A stretch of DNA of 64,000 nt from SIG622 sp045652245 (GCA_045652245.1 JAZRTY010000042.1:1-64000); one strand, 5' to 3'. Counted from the first letter of the stretch, positions 25,563-33,531 are shown. Notes: generated by a model not told the origin, from the sequence alone. A program made the numbers and translations.

Positions 25563-26001
25563 AAATCAGAACATTAGATTCCAGATTCAGATTTGTCCGG
25601 AAAAGACCAATATGACATTCGGTATTTTGAGATTTTTTTAGTGAATATCTTAAAATCTTTGCAAAATTCCGAATATCAATATAAATGTAAAGTATTTTCA
25701 TAATCGGAGCATGTATGTTTAAAAGCATATGTGCTCCATTTGTATGCAAAGAAAACATTCGGTAAACCATAACAAGATTCGTTAATATGCTTACAAACCC
25801 TTGATTTTACCTAACTTTTTGTTTTATTCGTCGTTCTGGGACATGCCATTAAAATGTTAAAATATACTTGTAAGAAAGATAGCGCTATTTCGAATCTTAC
25901 AGGTAATAATCTTACAGGTAATAATCTTAAAGGTTATTACATATTTATGTACAAATACATAATTACAAAAAAATATTTCAAAGAAAGGTAGGGATGCTAA
26001 T
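25563..26001 (+). promoter_or_regulatory. Regulatory region upstream of the recombination genes
   Basis: No gene in about 440 bp. ATTCGGTA occurs at 25617 and 25757, and a near match ATTCCGAAT at about 25666. The shared block TCGTTC...TTAAAATGTTAAAATATA lies at 25831-25866. A tandem AATCTTACAGGTAAT repeat is at about 25893-25925. These motifs link transcription of the recombinase region to that of the methyltransferase module. Confidence 0.5.
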
Positions 26002-26163
26002 ATGACAAGCATTACAAAAACAAATGATACATTGAAGAAGAACAGAGAGCAGTTTACCAACGAACTTAAAATGTTTATCAATCAGAAGTTATTCGACAAG
26101 CACATAATTTCAGAAGATATGTATTATACAGCAAAAGAAGTTTTGTTGAAACAGGCAAGTTGA
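26002..26163 (+). CDS. Small protein (53 residues) upstream of the serine integrase
   Basis: The frame encodes MTSITKTNDTLKKNREQF...MYYTAKEVLLKQAS, charged and helical, with GAAAGGTAGGGATGCTAAT upstream. Its C-terminal part resembles SHOCT-like tails. It lies 92 bp before the large serine recombinase in the same orientation. Small basic proteins in this position are sometimes recombination directionality factors; that role is only a suggestion. Confidence 0.5.
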   Translation: MTSITKTNDTLKKNREQFTNELKMFINQKLFDKHIISEDMYYTAKEVLLKQAS

Positions 26164-26254
26164 TAGAACTAATCGGAAGTGTGCTGTATTTCTTGCGGCA
26201 CACTTTCTTCATATATTATAGAAAGAATTTCACATAAGACAGGAGGAAAGAAAA

Positions 26255-27970
26255 ATGAATATTTATGATATTAGAGACGAAATGATATCGAAGCGGACAA
26301 GAATATCAGATTACAAACTAAGGGTTGTGTACTATGCCAGAGTATCTACTGACAAGTATGACCAATTACATTCATTAGAAGCGCAGAAAAACCACTTTGA
26401 ACAACTTATGAGACAGCACCCGAACTGGACATTCGTAAGAGGCTACGTAGATGAAGGTTTAACAGGAACAAGAGTTGATAAGAGAGAAAGTTTTTTGGAA
26501 ATGATAAGAGATGCTCAAAGAGGCAAATTCGACCTTATTTGTACAAAAGAAGTGTCTAGATTTGCAAGAAACACACTTGATACATTAACTTACACCAGGG
26601 ATTTAATCAAATACGGTGTGGCTGTATACTTTGAATATGACAACATCTGCACAGTTGAGGGTGATAGCGATTACAGATTAACCAATATGGCAAGCCAGGC
26701 GCAAGAAGAATCTCGAAAAACATCTGAAAGACTTAAATTTGGTTTTAGAGAAGCAGTTAAAGCCGGTGCAGTTCTTGGAAATGATTGCATTTGGGGTTAT
26801 CGTAAAGATAAAAGCAAATTAGTTATTGTGCCAGAAGAAGCGGAAATGGTTCAGAAAATCTTTGATTTGTATGCGAATGGCAATCTTGGTATTAGAGCGA
26901 TTGCAAAGATTCTTACAGAAATGGGTTATAGAAATACAAATGGCAAAGGCTTTTCGTATTCTTCTATTAAAGGAATTTTAGTAAATCCTAAATATAAAGG
27001 ATTCTACTGTGGAAACAAAACACATAAGAGACACTTTTTAAGTAAAGAAGTTGTATATCTTCCTCAGGATGAATGGATTATGTATGAAGACCACGAAAAA
27101 GTCCCTCCGATTGTATCTGTTGAACTTTGGGATAAGGCAAACCGCAAACTTAAAGCACGTGGTGAAAAAATGGCAAGTAGTGATAAGACAAGTTATCAGA
27201 ACAAATACTTATATTCAGGTAAGATTGTCTGTGGTGAGCATAACACTTGTTATCATCATACAATTTACAAATACAAATCTGGCAACAAGGAACTTTGGAC
27301 TTGCAAGGAATATGGCAATGGAAACAAATGTCGAAACCCTTTAATATATACAACCGAGATTGATGCAATAATGCACGAAGTATATAGTCAGATTATTTGT
27401 GAAAAAACATCTATCATTAATGAACTTTTAGAACTTTATAAGGAAAGCGGTAGCACAACAGCAATTGCTAAAACTAAACATAAAATACAATCTGACATAA
27501 ACACGCTTAACGATAAAAAGGACACATTGCTTGATTTGGCTACGGATAAACGATTATCTAATGAAGAATTTGAGCAAAGAAACAATGCTTTGAACAAGCA
27601 GATTGAAGAATTAAAATCAAGACTATCAGAACTTGAAGAAGAGGAACAAAAAACTCTTGATTTAAAGGAATCAATTGAAAGTCTTCGTTCAAGCATTGCA
27701 AACGAACTTGATCTTACTGAAAACTTTGACAAAAATGTTGTTGATAGTTTTGTTGATAAGATTGTAATTTATAAGAGCGAAGTTGAAAATCAAATTGATT
27801 TAAAAATCTTTCTTAAACTTCTTCCAACTGCTCCACAAAACTTTACAGAAAACTCTCACACTTTAACATTCGGCAGTGGGCAAATAATACAAACACGAGG
27901 TGGTAATTCCAGGTCGCTAAAAGCATACGACTTAACTTTTAATTATGACTTGTGTTATCATCTTGAATAA
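26255..27970 (+). CDS. Large serine recombinase (integrase/excisionase of the element)
   Basis: A 571-residue recombinase. Resolvase domain with YYARVS (R29, nucleophile S31), SLEAQ and VSRFARNTLDTL; a recombinase domain (about 175-290, ILGNDCIWGYRKD to NPKYKGFYCGNK); a zinc-ribbon region (CGEHNTC about 328, CKEYGNGNKC about 352); and a coiled coil (about 390-475, rich in E/K/L) typical for directional control. It ends about 160 bp from the junction with spoIVA, as is usual for an integrase gene next to its attachment site. GACAGGAGGAAAG precedes the ATG. Confidence 0.95.
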   Translation: MNIYDIRDEMISKRTRISDYKLRVVYYARVSTDKYDQLHSLEAQKNHFEQLMRQHPNWTFVRGYVDEGLTGTRVDKRESFLEMIRDAQRGKFDLICTKEVSRFARNTLDTLTYTRDLIKYGVAVYFEYDNICTVEGDSDYRLTNMASQAQEESRKTSERLKFGFREAVKAGAVLGNDCIWGYRKDKSKLVIVPEEAEMVQKIFDLYANGNLGIRAIAKILTEMGYRNTNGKGFSYSSIKGILVNPKYKGFYCGNKTHKRHFLSKEVVYLPQDEWIMYEDHEKVPPIVSVELWDKANRKLKARGEKMASSDKTSYQNKYLYSGKIVCGEHNTCYHHTIYKYKSGNKELWTCKEYGNGNKCRNPLIYTTEIDAIMHEVYSQIICEKTSIINELLELYKESGSTTAIAKTKHKIQSDINTLNDKKDTLLDLATDKRLSNEEFEQRNNALNKQIEELKSRLSELEEEEQKTLDLKESIESLRSSIANELDLTENFDKNVVDSFVDKIVIYKSEVENQIDLKIFLKLLPTAPQNFTENSHTLTFGSGQIIQTRGGNSRSLKAYDLTFNYDLCYHLE

Positions 27971-27974
27971 ACCA

Positions 27975-28006
27975 AAGGCGGTATAGGTCAATTCCTATAT
28001 CGCCAT
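27975..28006 (+). terminator. Terminator of the integrase gene
   Basis: GGCGGTATAGG / CCTATATCGCC (one G-T pair) followed by ATTTTGC. Confidence 0.7.
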
Positions 28007-28089
28007 TTTGCACTTTCAATAATTTTGTGTATTGCCACAGTTTTTAGGAAAGTAAAAAAGCCTTGCAAATTCCCAAAAAATGCGGTAAA

Positions 28090-28145
28090 ATACACATCAT
28101 AAAATCAAAAATGATTAAGCACTTGGGTTTGTAGCGAGCAATACA
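28090..28145. other. Right attachment junction (attR) of the element in spoIVA
   Basis: spoIVA homology begins at about 28132 (codons for R/A-I-H-M-I-R-A-D-I). Directly upstream the frame meets a TAG, and the sequence is element DNA. An AATCA / TGATT inverted repeat lies at about 28110-28120. The exact core cannot be set without the left end. Confidence 0.7.
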
Positions 28146-28422
28146 TATGATAAGGGCTGATATTACAACAGAGGTAAGTCCTATTGTCGGAAGTGAAAGC
28201 AGGTCTGAAGATATGGTAAAATTCCTTATGCAGGAATTCGAACAGGACACCACAAAAATCTGGGAATCAAATATGTTCGGAAAATCGCTTTACGAGCTTG
28301 TGAATGAGGGAATAAACGCAAAGCTTTCACATATGCCGTATGACTCGAGAATAAAGCTTTCGGATACGCTTCGCAAAATCATAAATGACGGTTCAAACGG
28401 GCTTATTTGTATAATATTATAA
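28129..28422 (+). pseudogene. spoIVA: spoIVA 3' fragment, split by the mobile element
   Basis: About 95 codons encode the C-terminus of the stage IV sporulation ATPase SpoIVA (AIHMIRADITTEVSPIVGSE, KIWESNMFGKSLYELVNEG, NDGSNGLICIIL), which anchors the spore coat to the forespore membrane. The complete protein has about 490 residues; the N-terminal four-fifths, including the GTPase-like P-loop, are missing because the element interrupts the gene. There is no start, ribosome site or promoter for this piece. The frame is undamaged up to the junction, so clean excision would restore the gene. Codon and base use change here to the chromosomal style. Confidence 0.93.
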
Positions 28423-28427
28423 AACAA

Positions 28428-28458
28428 AAAGGGCAGAGGAATTCTCTGCCTTTTTTTA
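28428..28458 (+). terminator. Terminator of spoIVA
   Basis: GGGCAGAG / CTCTGCC with a short loop, followed by TTTTTTT. Confidence 0.8.
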
Positions 28459-28507
28459 CTTTTATAAAAATGGTAAATTTTCGGGAATATTATAAAAAAA
28501 TAAATCC

Positions 28508-28536
28508 TTGCAAAAAGTATAAAACGGTGGTAGAAT
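28508..28536 (+). promoter_or_regulatory. Promoter of the beta-glucosidase gene
   Basis: TTGCAA, 17 bp, TAGAAT, 37 bp before the start codon. Confidence 0.55.
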
Positions 28537-28573
28537 AGAATAAATAATCAGAACTGTGAAAGGAAGATAAAAT

Positions 28574-29917
28574 ATGACCTTTGATTTTCCAAAAGATTTT
28601 TTATTCGGCACAGCTTCCTCCTGCTATCAGATAGAGGGTAGTGCGTATGCTGACGGAAAGACAGAAAACATCTGGGACTACGCCTGCAGAGTGCATCCTG
28701 AAAAATTCAAAAACAAGACAGAGCCGACAAGTGCCTTTTATACGCATTTCTGCGAGGATATTGCGCAAATGAAGGAGCAGGGGCTCAAGAGCTTCCGTAT
28801 GTCACTTTCCTGGACAAGAATTATTCCAAATATCGACGGAAAGGTAAACAAGTCCGGAATTGATTTTTACAATGAAGTAATTGATTGTCTTTTAGAGAAC
28901 GGAATCGAGCCGTTTGTTGATATTTTCCATTGGGACCTTCCGCTGTATCTTCTTGAAATCGGTGGCTTTACAAACAGAGAAATAGTTACGCATTTTACTC
29001 ATTTTGCAAAGGTTTGCTTTGAAAACTTCGGGGACAGAGTAAAATTCTGGAGCACAATGAATGAGCCGAGCGTTTTCTGTATTGCACCCTACAAGGCAGG
29101 CAGAACCTGGCCGCCATTTGAGGACAGTATCGAAAAGCAGGCAAGTGCTACTCACAACGCCTTACTCTGTCATTTCAGCGCAGTTCGCCTGTACAAGGAA
29201 ATGAAGCTTCCAGGGAAAATCGGTGCAGTTATTGCTTTCGTACCGGTTTATCCGCAAAATCCGGGTGACGAAAAGGATATTTTCGCAGCAAAGCTTCGTA
29301 TACAACAGGGTAGCGGTATCTGGCTATGGCCTATGTTTTTCGGAAAGTACCCGACTGAGCTGACCGAAGAATGTGCACAGTATTTTGAATATATGCCAAA
29401 GAATTATGCACAGAAGCTGAAAGAGGCGTTTTCTCCGATAGATATAATCGGTCTCAACTACTATTTCCCTGCTTTTACAAAATATTCCCAAGACAGTATT
29501 TTCAAGTCTACTGACGTTGAAAACTATTATGTTCAGGAAGGACAACGCTTCTCACTTTACCCTGCTGGGCTTTATGATTCTCTGCTTTTCTGTGACGAGG
29601 AATATAAGCAGCCTGAAATATACATTACCGAAAACGGACTCGGTCTTCTCGACGAGGGCGACAGTGAAGCAATGATTCACGACAAGGACAGAATAAGCTA
29701 TCTTCGTGAGCATCTGCGAATGCTTGCAAGGGCTATTAAAGCAGGAGTAAATGTCAAGGGCTACTACTACTGGTCAAACTTTGACAGCTTTGAAAATGCA
29801 GCAGGTTATTCCTACCGTTTCGGATTGAACTACGTTGATTTTGAAACCGGCGAGCGAACACGTAAGGACAGCTGGTATTATTATCAGAAGGTTATAAAGG
29901 ATTCCTGTGTAGACTAA
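28574..29917 (+). CDS. Glycoside hydrolase family 1 beta-glucosidase
   Basis: A 447-residue GH1 enzyme. N-terminal FLFGTASSCYQIEG; acid/base glutamate in STMNEPSV (E164); nucleophile glutamate in YITENGLG (E352); C-terminal GYYYWSNFDSFENAAGYSYRFGL, where most relatives have W-S-L-x-D-N-F-E-W, so the aglycone side of the pocket may differ. It hydrolyses beta-glucosides such as cellobiose in the cytoplasm. It stands alone between its own promoter and terminator, GAAAGGAAGATAAAAT-ATG upstream. No phosphotransferase gene is adjacent, so the substrate may enter unphosphorylated. Confidence 0.95.
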   Translation: MTFDFPKDFLFGTASSCYQIEGSAYADGKTENIWDYACRVHPEKFKNKTEPTSAFYTHFCEDIAQMKEQGLKSFRMSLSWTRIIPNIDGKVNKSGIDFYNEVIDCLLENGIEPFVDIFHWDLPLYLLEIGGFTNREIVTHFTHFAKVCFENFGDRVKFWSTMNEPSVFCIAPYKAGRTWPPFEDSIEKQASATHNALLCHFSAVRLYKEMKLPGKIGAVIAFVPVYPQNPGDEKDIFAAKLRIQQGSGIWLWPMFFGKYPTELTEECAQYFEYMPKNYAQKLKEAFSPIDIIGLNYYFPAFTKYSQDSIFKSTDVENYYVQEGQRFSLYPAGLYDSLLFCDEEYKQPEIYITENGLGLLDEGDSEAMIHDKDRISYLREHLRMLARAIKAGVNVKGYYYWSNFDSFENAAGYSYRFGLNYVDFETGERTRKDSWYYYQKVIKDSCVD

Positions 29918-29929
29918 TATAAGATATAA

Positions 29930-29966
29930 TAGCTATCCCCCGTTTTTACGGGGGATAGCTATTTAT
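29930..29966. terminator. Terminator after the beta-glucosidase
   Basis: GCTATCCCCCG / CGGGGGATAGC, 11-bp GC-rich stem, then TATTTATATTTAT. Confidence 0.8.
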
Positions 29967-30003
29967 ATTTATGCTTGCCGTATTACTGCTTGCTTTTCTT
30001 TTC

Positions 30004-30168
30004 TCAATGCAAGTCCTTTTTATTATCTGAGCAGCTTTTCTTCCCGCATTGCTCGGAATATGGGCAACCGATACATTTTCGACCTTTCTTTTTAGCCCTG
30101 TAAATATAAAACAACGCACCGACTACGGCAAACAAAAGAATTATTACTACGATTATATCTGCTATCAT
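30004..30168 (-). CDS. FeoB-associated Cys-rich small membrane protein
   Basis: A 54-residue protein: one N-terminal transmembrane helix (ADIIVVIILLFAVVGALFYI), a basic turn (RAKKKGRK), then a four-cysteine tail (CIGCPYSEQCGKKSC). This is the architecture of small Cys-rich membrane proteins found next to FeoB iron transporters in Clostridia. No feoAB is in the window, so the link is by resemblance only. AAAAAAGGAGCCGGAATAA-ATG supports the start. Confidence 0.75.
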   Translation of the reverse strand: MIADIIVVIILLFAVVGALFYIYRAKKKGRKCIGCPYSEQCGKKSCSDNKKDLH

Positions 30169-30409
30169 TTATTCCGGCTCCTTTTTTTACTCTTTTCGTT
30201 TCTGATTGGTTGAATATCACACTAAAATTATATCAGGAAAAGAAAAATTCGTCAATGCTTTTTTAAATTTGCTTTCGATTGCCTAAAAACAGTCGCACAG
30301 GACTGTTTTCTTAACGATAATTCTTACGTTACTACTATTAAAATGAAGTTTTGCGCAGCAAAACCACCATTTCTATTATCTCTTATCTCTTATCTATTAT
30401 CTTCTTTCC

Positions 30410-30425
30410 CCCGTACGGGAATCGA
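30410..30425 (+). repeat. Partial copy of the tRNA-Glu 3' segment
   Basis: CCCGTACGGGAATCGA is identical to 30696-30711 within tRNA-Glu (T-arm and acceptor end) and in the same orientation, 286 bp apart. It resembles a footprint of past tRNA-targeted integration. Confidence 0.6.
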
Positions 30426-30471
30426 CACGTCTTGCTTCGCACCAATCATTGTAAATTATACCATTTAGTTT

Positions 30472-30650
30472 AATGATGTATCACCTGACGGTGATATGAT
30501 GTTTTTCGCTTCGCTCAAAATGATGTTGCTCATTCCACTCGCAATGATGCGATGTTTGGCCATAAAATGTGCCGTAAGGCACACATCATTAGGCGAAGCC
30601 GTCATCATTGGCAAAGCCTACATCATTTGCCGCAAGGCAAACATCATTCA
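30472..30650. repeat. Array of short hairpins separated by ATGATG/CATCATT
   Basis: About eight mini-hairpins occur every 20-25 bp, for example TCACC/GGTGA, GTGCC/GGCAC, GGC/GCC twice and TGCC/GGCA, spaced by TGATG words on the left half and CATCATT words on the right half. No coding potential is supported. It looks like a REP-type intergenic repeat. Confidence 0.6.
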
Positions 30651-30658
30651 AATAAGCC

Positions 30659-30688
30659 CTTTTGTCGATAGACAAAAGAGCTTTTTTG
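30659..30688 (-). terminator. Hairpin after tRNA-Glu
   Basis: GCTCTTTTGTC / GACAAAAGGGC, long stem just beyond the tRNA 3' end; T-run strongest on the plus strand, so it may act in both directions. Confidence 0.55.
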
Positions 30689-30689
30689 T

Positions 30690-30764
30690 TGGTGACCCGT
30701 ACGGGAATCGAACCCATGTTACAGCCGTGAAAGGGCCGTGTCTTAACCGCTTGACCAACGGGCC
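30690..30764 (-). tRNA. tRNA-Glu (anticodon UUC)
   Basis: 75 nt on the minus strand with encoded CCA. Acceptor GGCCCGT / ACGGGTC with discriminator A; D-arm around GGTCAAGCGGTTAAGAC; anticodon stem CGGCC / GGCTG with loop CTTTCAC, anticodon TTC; T-arm with GTTCGATTC. It charges glutamate. Confidence 0.93.
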
Positions 30765-30779
30765 GTTGTCAGCTTATAT

Positions 30780-30808
30780 ATAATAACAGATTTTTGCCGT
30801 TTTGTCAA
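30780..30808 (-). promoter_or_regulatory. Promoter of tRNA-Glu
   Basis: On the minus strand TTGACA, 17 bp, TATTAT, ending about 16 bp before the tRNA 5' end. Confidence 0.8.
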
Positions 30809-30975
30809 GTACTTTTTTGAAAATAAAATCTGACAGTAAAATTTTATTTATTTATAATTCCCTGAGAATTACTGTTTCTGCCCCTTATTTCAGACCGGCT
30901 TTTGTTATTTTAAGGTAAATCTGCAAGTTTTATAGTAGATTATACCAAAAAATGAGCAAGTTTGAAAGTCGGGTA

Positions 30976-31004
30976 TTGACATTTAAAACGATTTATGCTA
31001 TACT
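30976..31004 (+). promoter_or_regulatory. Promoter of the MinD-like gene
   Basis: TTGACA, 17 bp, TATACT, about 47 bp before the TTG start. Confidence 0.8.
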
Positions 31005-31050
31005 GTAGTAGTAAATTGCTTGTATTTTGACAAGTTCGGGGGGTGAATGC

Positions 31051-31911
31051 TTGAACAGGGTTATAATGGTAACTTCGCTTAAGGGTGGCGTCGGCAAAAC
31101 TACCATTGCTGCAAATCTTGCCATGACTTTAGCAAATTCCGGTTGCTCAGTTGTCGCAATCGACTGTGACCTTGAATCAAGATGTCTTGACATGGTGTTG
31201 GGACTTGAAAACAACTCCCTTTTCAATATCGGCGACGCACTTTCAGGTGCCTGTTCTGTTGATGATTGTCTGATAAGAGATTCAAGATGCGAAAATCTTG
31301 CTTTTATCGCTGCCCCTGCTTCTATTATCGACAAAACAGCTCCTGAATTTACAAATGTATTTTGCAGTGAAAATATTGATAAATTCATATCCGAGCTTGA
31401 AGAAAGTTTCGATTACATAATATTCGACCTGCCGGCACACCCCGACATGTGGTACGGTCTTCTTATGAAGCATATTGACTTTGCACTTGTCGTGGCAATG
31501 CACACAGCAGTATCTATTCGTTCTGCCGAAAAAACTGCAATGACAATAGCAGAGGTCAACAAGAACATCTGTGGTGAGGATTTTGAATACGACAGAGACG
31601 GAAATCTCAAGGAATCAAAGCTTAAAATAAGACTTATCATAAACAGCTTCCGGAGCGGAGATGCCGAGGACGGTATGCGTTCGGGCGTTTATGATATTAT
31701 AAACAAAACCTCGGTAAAGCTTCTCGGGGTTATTCCATACGACGAAGAAATGGCCGTAGCCCAGGAAAGCGGTAAACTTGCTTTTCAGATAAAAAAAGGA
31801 AAAAATCCGGCAAACGTTGCTTTCAAGAACATTGCACTGAGACTTGCAGGACTTGGAGTTCCGCTTCTTTCGGGAATACTTAAAAAGAAAGCAAGAAAGA
31901 AAATATTTTAA
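31051..31911 (+). CDS. MinD/ParA-family ATPase (MinD-like)
   Basis: TTG at 31051 follows GGGGGGTGAATGC, a clear ribosome site; an upstream in-frame TTG has none. The protein of about 286 residues starts NRVIMVTSLKGGVGKTTIA (deviant Walker A with K before GG), has AIDCDLESR and FDYIIFDLPAHP (Walker B), and ends in a basic amphipathic helix (SGILKKKARKKIF) like the MinD membrane-targeting helix. It may place division or another complex at the membrane. Methylglyoxal synthase follows by about 50 bp, a pairing common near min genes; no MinC or MinE is visible. Confidence 0.82.
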   Translation: MNRVIMVTSLKGGVGKTTIAANLAMTLANSGCSVVAIDCDLESRCLDMVLGLENNSLFNIGDALSGACSVDDCLIRDSRCENLAFIAAPASIIDKTAPEFTNVFCSENIDKFISELEESFDYIIFDLPAHPDMWYGLLMKHIDFALVVAMHTAVSIRSAEKTAMTIAEVNKNICGEDFEYDRDGNLKESKLKIRLIINSFRSGDAEDGMRSGVYDIINKTSVKLLGVIPYDEEMAVAQESGKLAFQIKKGKNPANVAFKNIALRLAGLGVPLLSGILKKKARKKIF

Positions 31912-31964
31912 ACTTTTACAATGCAGCTTTTACGTTTAATCACAACGAAGGGAAGGTATTAGAG

Positions 31965-32399
31965 ATGGAAATAGCAATAATTGCTTGTGACCAAAAAAAG
32001 GAAATTATGACTCAGTTCTGTACAGCTTACTGTGGAATTCTTGCAAAGCACAATCTGTATGCTACCGAAATAACAGGCAGATATATTTCTGATGCAACCG
32101 GACTTAATGTAGAACGTGTTATGGCCGGAGTTCAGGGCGGAACAGAGCAGATTGCCGCACGTGTTTCCTGTAACGAAATCGACCTTGTTCTTTGCTTCAG
32201 AGAAACAGCTGTAACCCATGATGTCAAAGAGGACGAACTCAATCTTCTCCGTCTTTGCGATGTTAACAATGTTCCCTTTGCCACAAATATTGCAACAGCA
32301 GAAGCGCTCATTTTAGCGCTTGACCAGGGTGCGCTTGACTGGCGTGAGCTTGTTAATCCTCATTCAAAAATCAACAAGGGTAAAGTCAGAATGTTTTAA
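31965..32399 (+). CDS. mgsA: Methylglyoxal synthase
   Basis: A 144-residue enzyme that converts dihydroxyacetone phosphate to methylglyoxal and phosphate, bypassing lower glycolysis. Family features: opening IAIIACDQKKEIM, ITGRYISDATGLNVERVMAG, the phosphate-binding GGTEQIAARV, and the LVLCFRE and NIATAEALI segments. Length fits the family. GAAGGGAAGGTATTAGAG-ATG upstream; a hairpin terminator follows. Confidence 0.93.
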   Translation: MEIAIIACDQKKEIMTQFCTAYCGILAKHNLYATEITGRYISDATGLNVERVMAGVQGGTEQIAARVSCNEIDLVLCFRETAVTHDVKEDELNLLRLCDVNNVPFATNIATAEALILALDQGALDWRELVNPHSKINKGKVRMF

Positions 32400-32405
32400 T
32401 TCTCA

Positions 32406-32448
32406 AAAATACATAAAAGCTATTACAGACTTCTGTAATAGCTTTTTT
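32406..32448. terminator. Bidirectional terminator between mgsA and the carboxypeptidase
   Basis: AAAAGCTATTACAGA / TCTGTAATAGCTTTT with a minimal loop; T-runs on both strands. Confidence 0.85.
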
Positions 32449-32451
32449 CTT

Positions 32452-33531
32452 TTATTCCGCCTTTTCGTACCACACCACAAAGCCCGAAACATTATCGCCG
32501 CTGATAAAGTATTCTGTATCCTTTGGTACATTGAATTCTGTCACAAGCCCGTCGCCTTTATTTACATAATACACCTCATAAATTGTGCCGTCATCTGTTT
32601 CAACGCTGAGTGGAACATTCTCGGTATAGCTTTTTATTTCGCGCAGGTATTCCTCAAGGGTTATTCCCCTTTGATACATATAGGTTGCGTGAGGAATTCC
32701 AACATATCTGAAATGCCAGCTTTCGGGAGCTACCCCCGTAATTTCAGTTTTTCCCTCTGGGTAACGGAGAATAAATCCGTACTTGTGGCAGATATCGTAT
32801 ATTCTGCCGTAAATCCCCTGTCCGGTAAAGGTTCCGGCACCCTTACCTCCTGCAGGATAAATCATTATATCGAAGGCATAGCCGGTATGATGCTCACTTT
32901 TGCCGGGAATGTTTGCTATCTGCTGGTCTTCCCCGTACTTCTTTTTATAGCTTTCATAGATTGACGTCTGTTCTTCCTCTGTGCGATAAGCGCTATGTAT
33001 CATAACATCGGTATTACCTGTTTGCGCATAAAAGTCTGCAAAAAGGTCGTTCAAGGCATCCACCGTTTCCCGTGCAAGCATAATGGTGTTATCACTTGTT
33101 TTGAAGGTTTTATTTTCGATAAGTGAATTAACTCTTACTATCTCGTCATCCTTTATATCAACTCCGGTATAATCAAACAAAAAATCATTTGAGTTGCTCA
33201 CAAGTGCCAGAATGCCGTTTGTATAGTCCTTTGAGGTCACGTTTACCGTGTCAAACGGAAACAGATTCAGCTCCTCAAGAGTTATTGCACTCATATCCTC
33301 AATTTGTGAGGGTGTGAACTTTTCAGGAATACTGCTTTGAGTAAAGATTGAAAAAACAACTATATTGGCTATAACGAGCAAAAACACTATTCCGGCTATA
33401 ATGTAGTTCTTGTTTACAGAAACAGTATTTCCACCACTGTTTCTGACGGGTGGTCTTGTGTTTTGCACTCTTGCGCCCTGATTTCTTGCAGGCACGGGTC
33501 TGTTACGATTATTAAAATTTCTGTTATCCAT
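32452..33531 (-). CDS. VanY-type D-alanyl-D-alanine carboxypeptidase
   Basis: A 359-residue protein. Polar N-terminus (about 45 residues, N/R/P-rich), one transmembrane helix (IIAGIVFLLVIANIVVFSIF) and an extracellular M15B peptidase domain: SAYRTEEEQ, SEHHTGYAFDIMI (zinc ligands H and D) and ESWHFRYVG (third ligand H, catalytic E). It trims the terminal D-Ala from peptidoglycan stem peptides. The C-terminal 80 residues are an added beta-rich part. Type II membrane topology is inferred from the positive N-terminus. Confidence 0.9.
   Translation of the reverse strand: MDNRNFNNRNRPVPARNQGARVQNTRPPVRNSGGNTVSVNKNYIIAGIVFLLVIANIVVFSIFTQSSIPEKFTPSQIEDMSAITLEELNLFPFDTVNVTSKDYTNGILALVSNSNDFLFDYTGVDIKDDEIVRVNSLIENKTFKTSDNTIMLARETVDALNDLFADFYAQTGNTDVMIHSAYRTEEEQTSIYESYKKKYGEDQQIANIPGKSEHHTGYAFDIMIYPAGGKGAGTFTGQGIYGRIYDICHKYGFILRYPEGKTEITGVAPESWHFRYVGIPHATYMYQRGITLEEYLREIKSYTENVPLSVETDDGTIYEVYYVNKGDGLVTEFNVPKDTEYFISGDNVSGFVVWYEKAE

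Noticed and set aside
1..28130. A prophage
   Set aside because: No capsid, portal, terminase, tail or lysis genes are seen; the primase, resolvase, serine recombinase and restriction cargo fit an integrative element better.
28147..28422. A free-standing small gene starting at the ATG at 28147
   Set aside because: That methionine is the internal I-H-M-I-R-A-D position of SpoIVA; homology continues upstream of it and no ribosome site precedes it.
30472..30650. CATCATT-rich region as a CRISPR array or coding gene
   Set aside because: Repeat words are only 6-7 bp with irregular palindromes between them; the open frame across it runs into tRNA-Glu and has no ribosome site.
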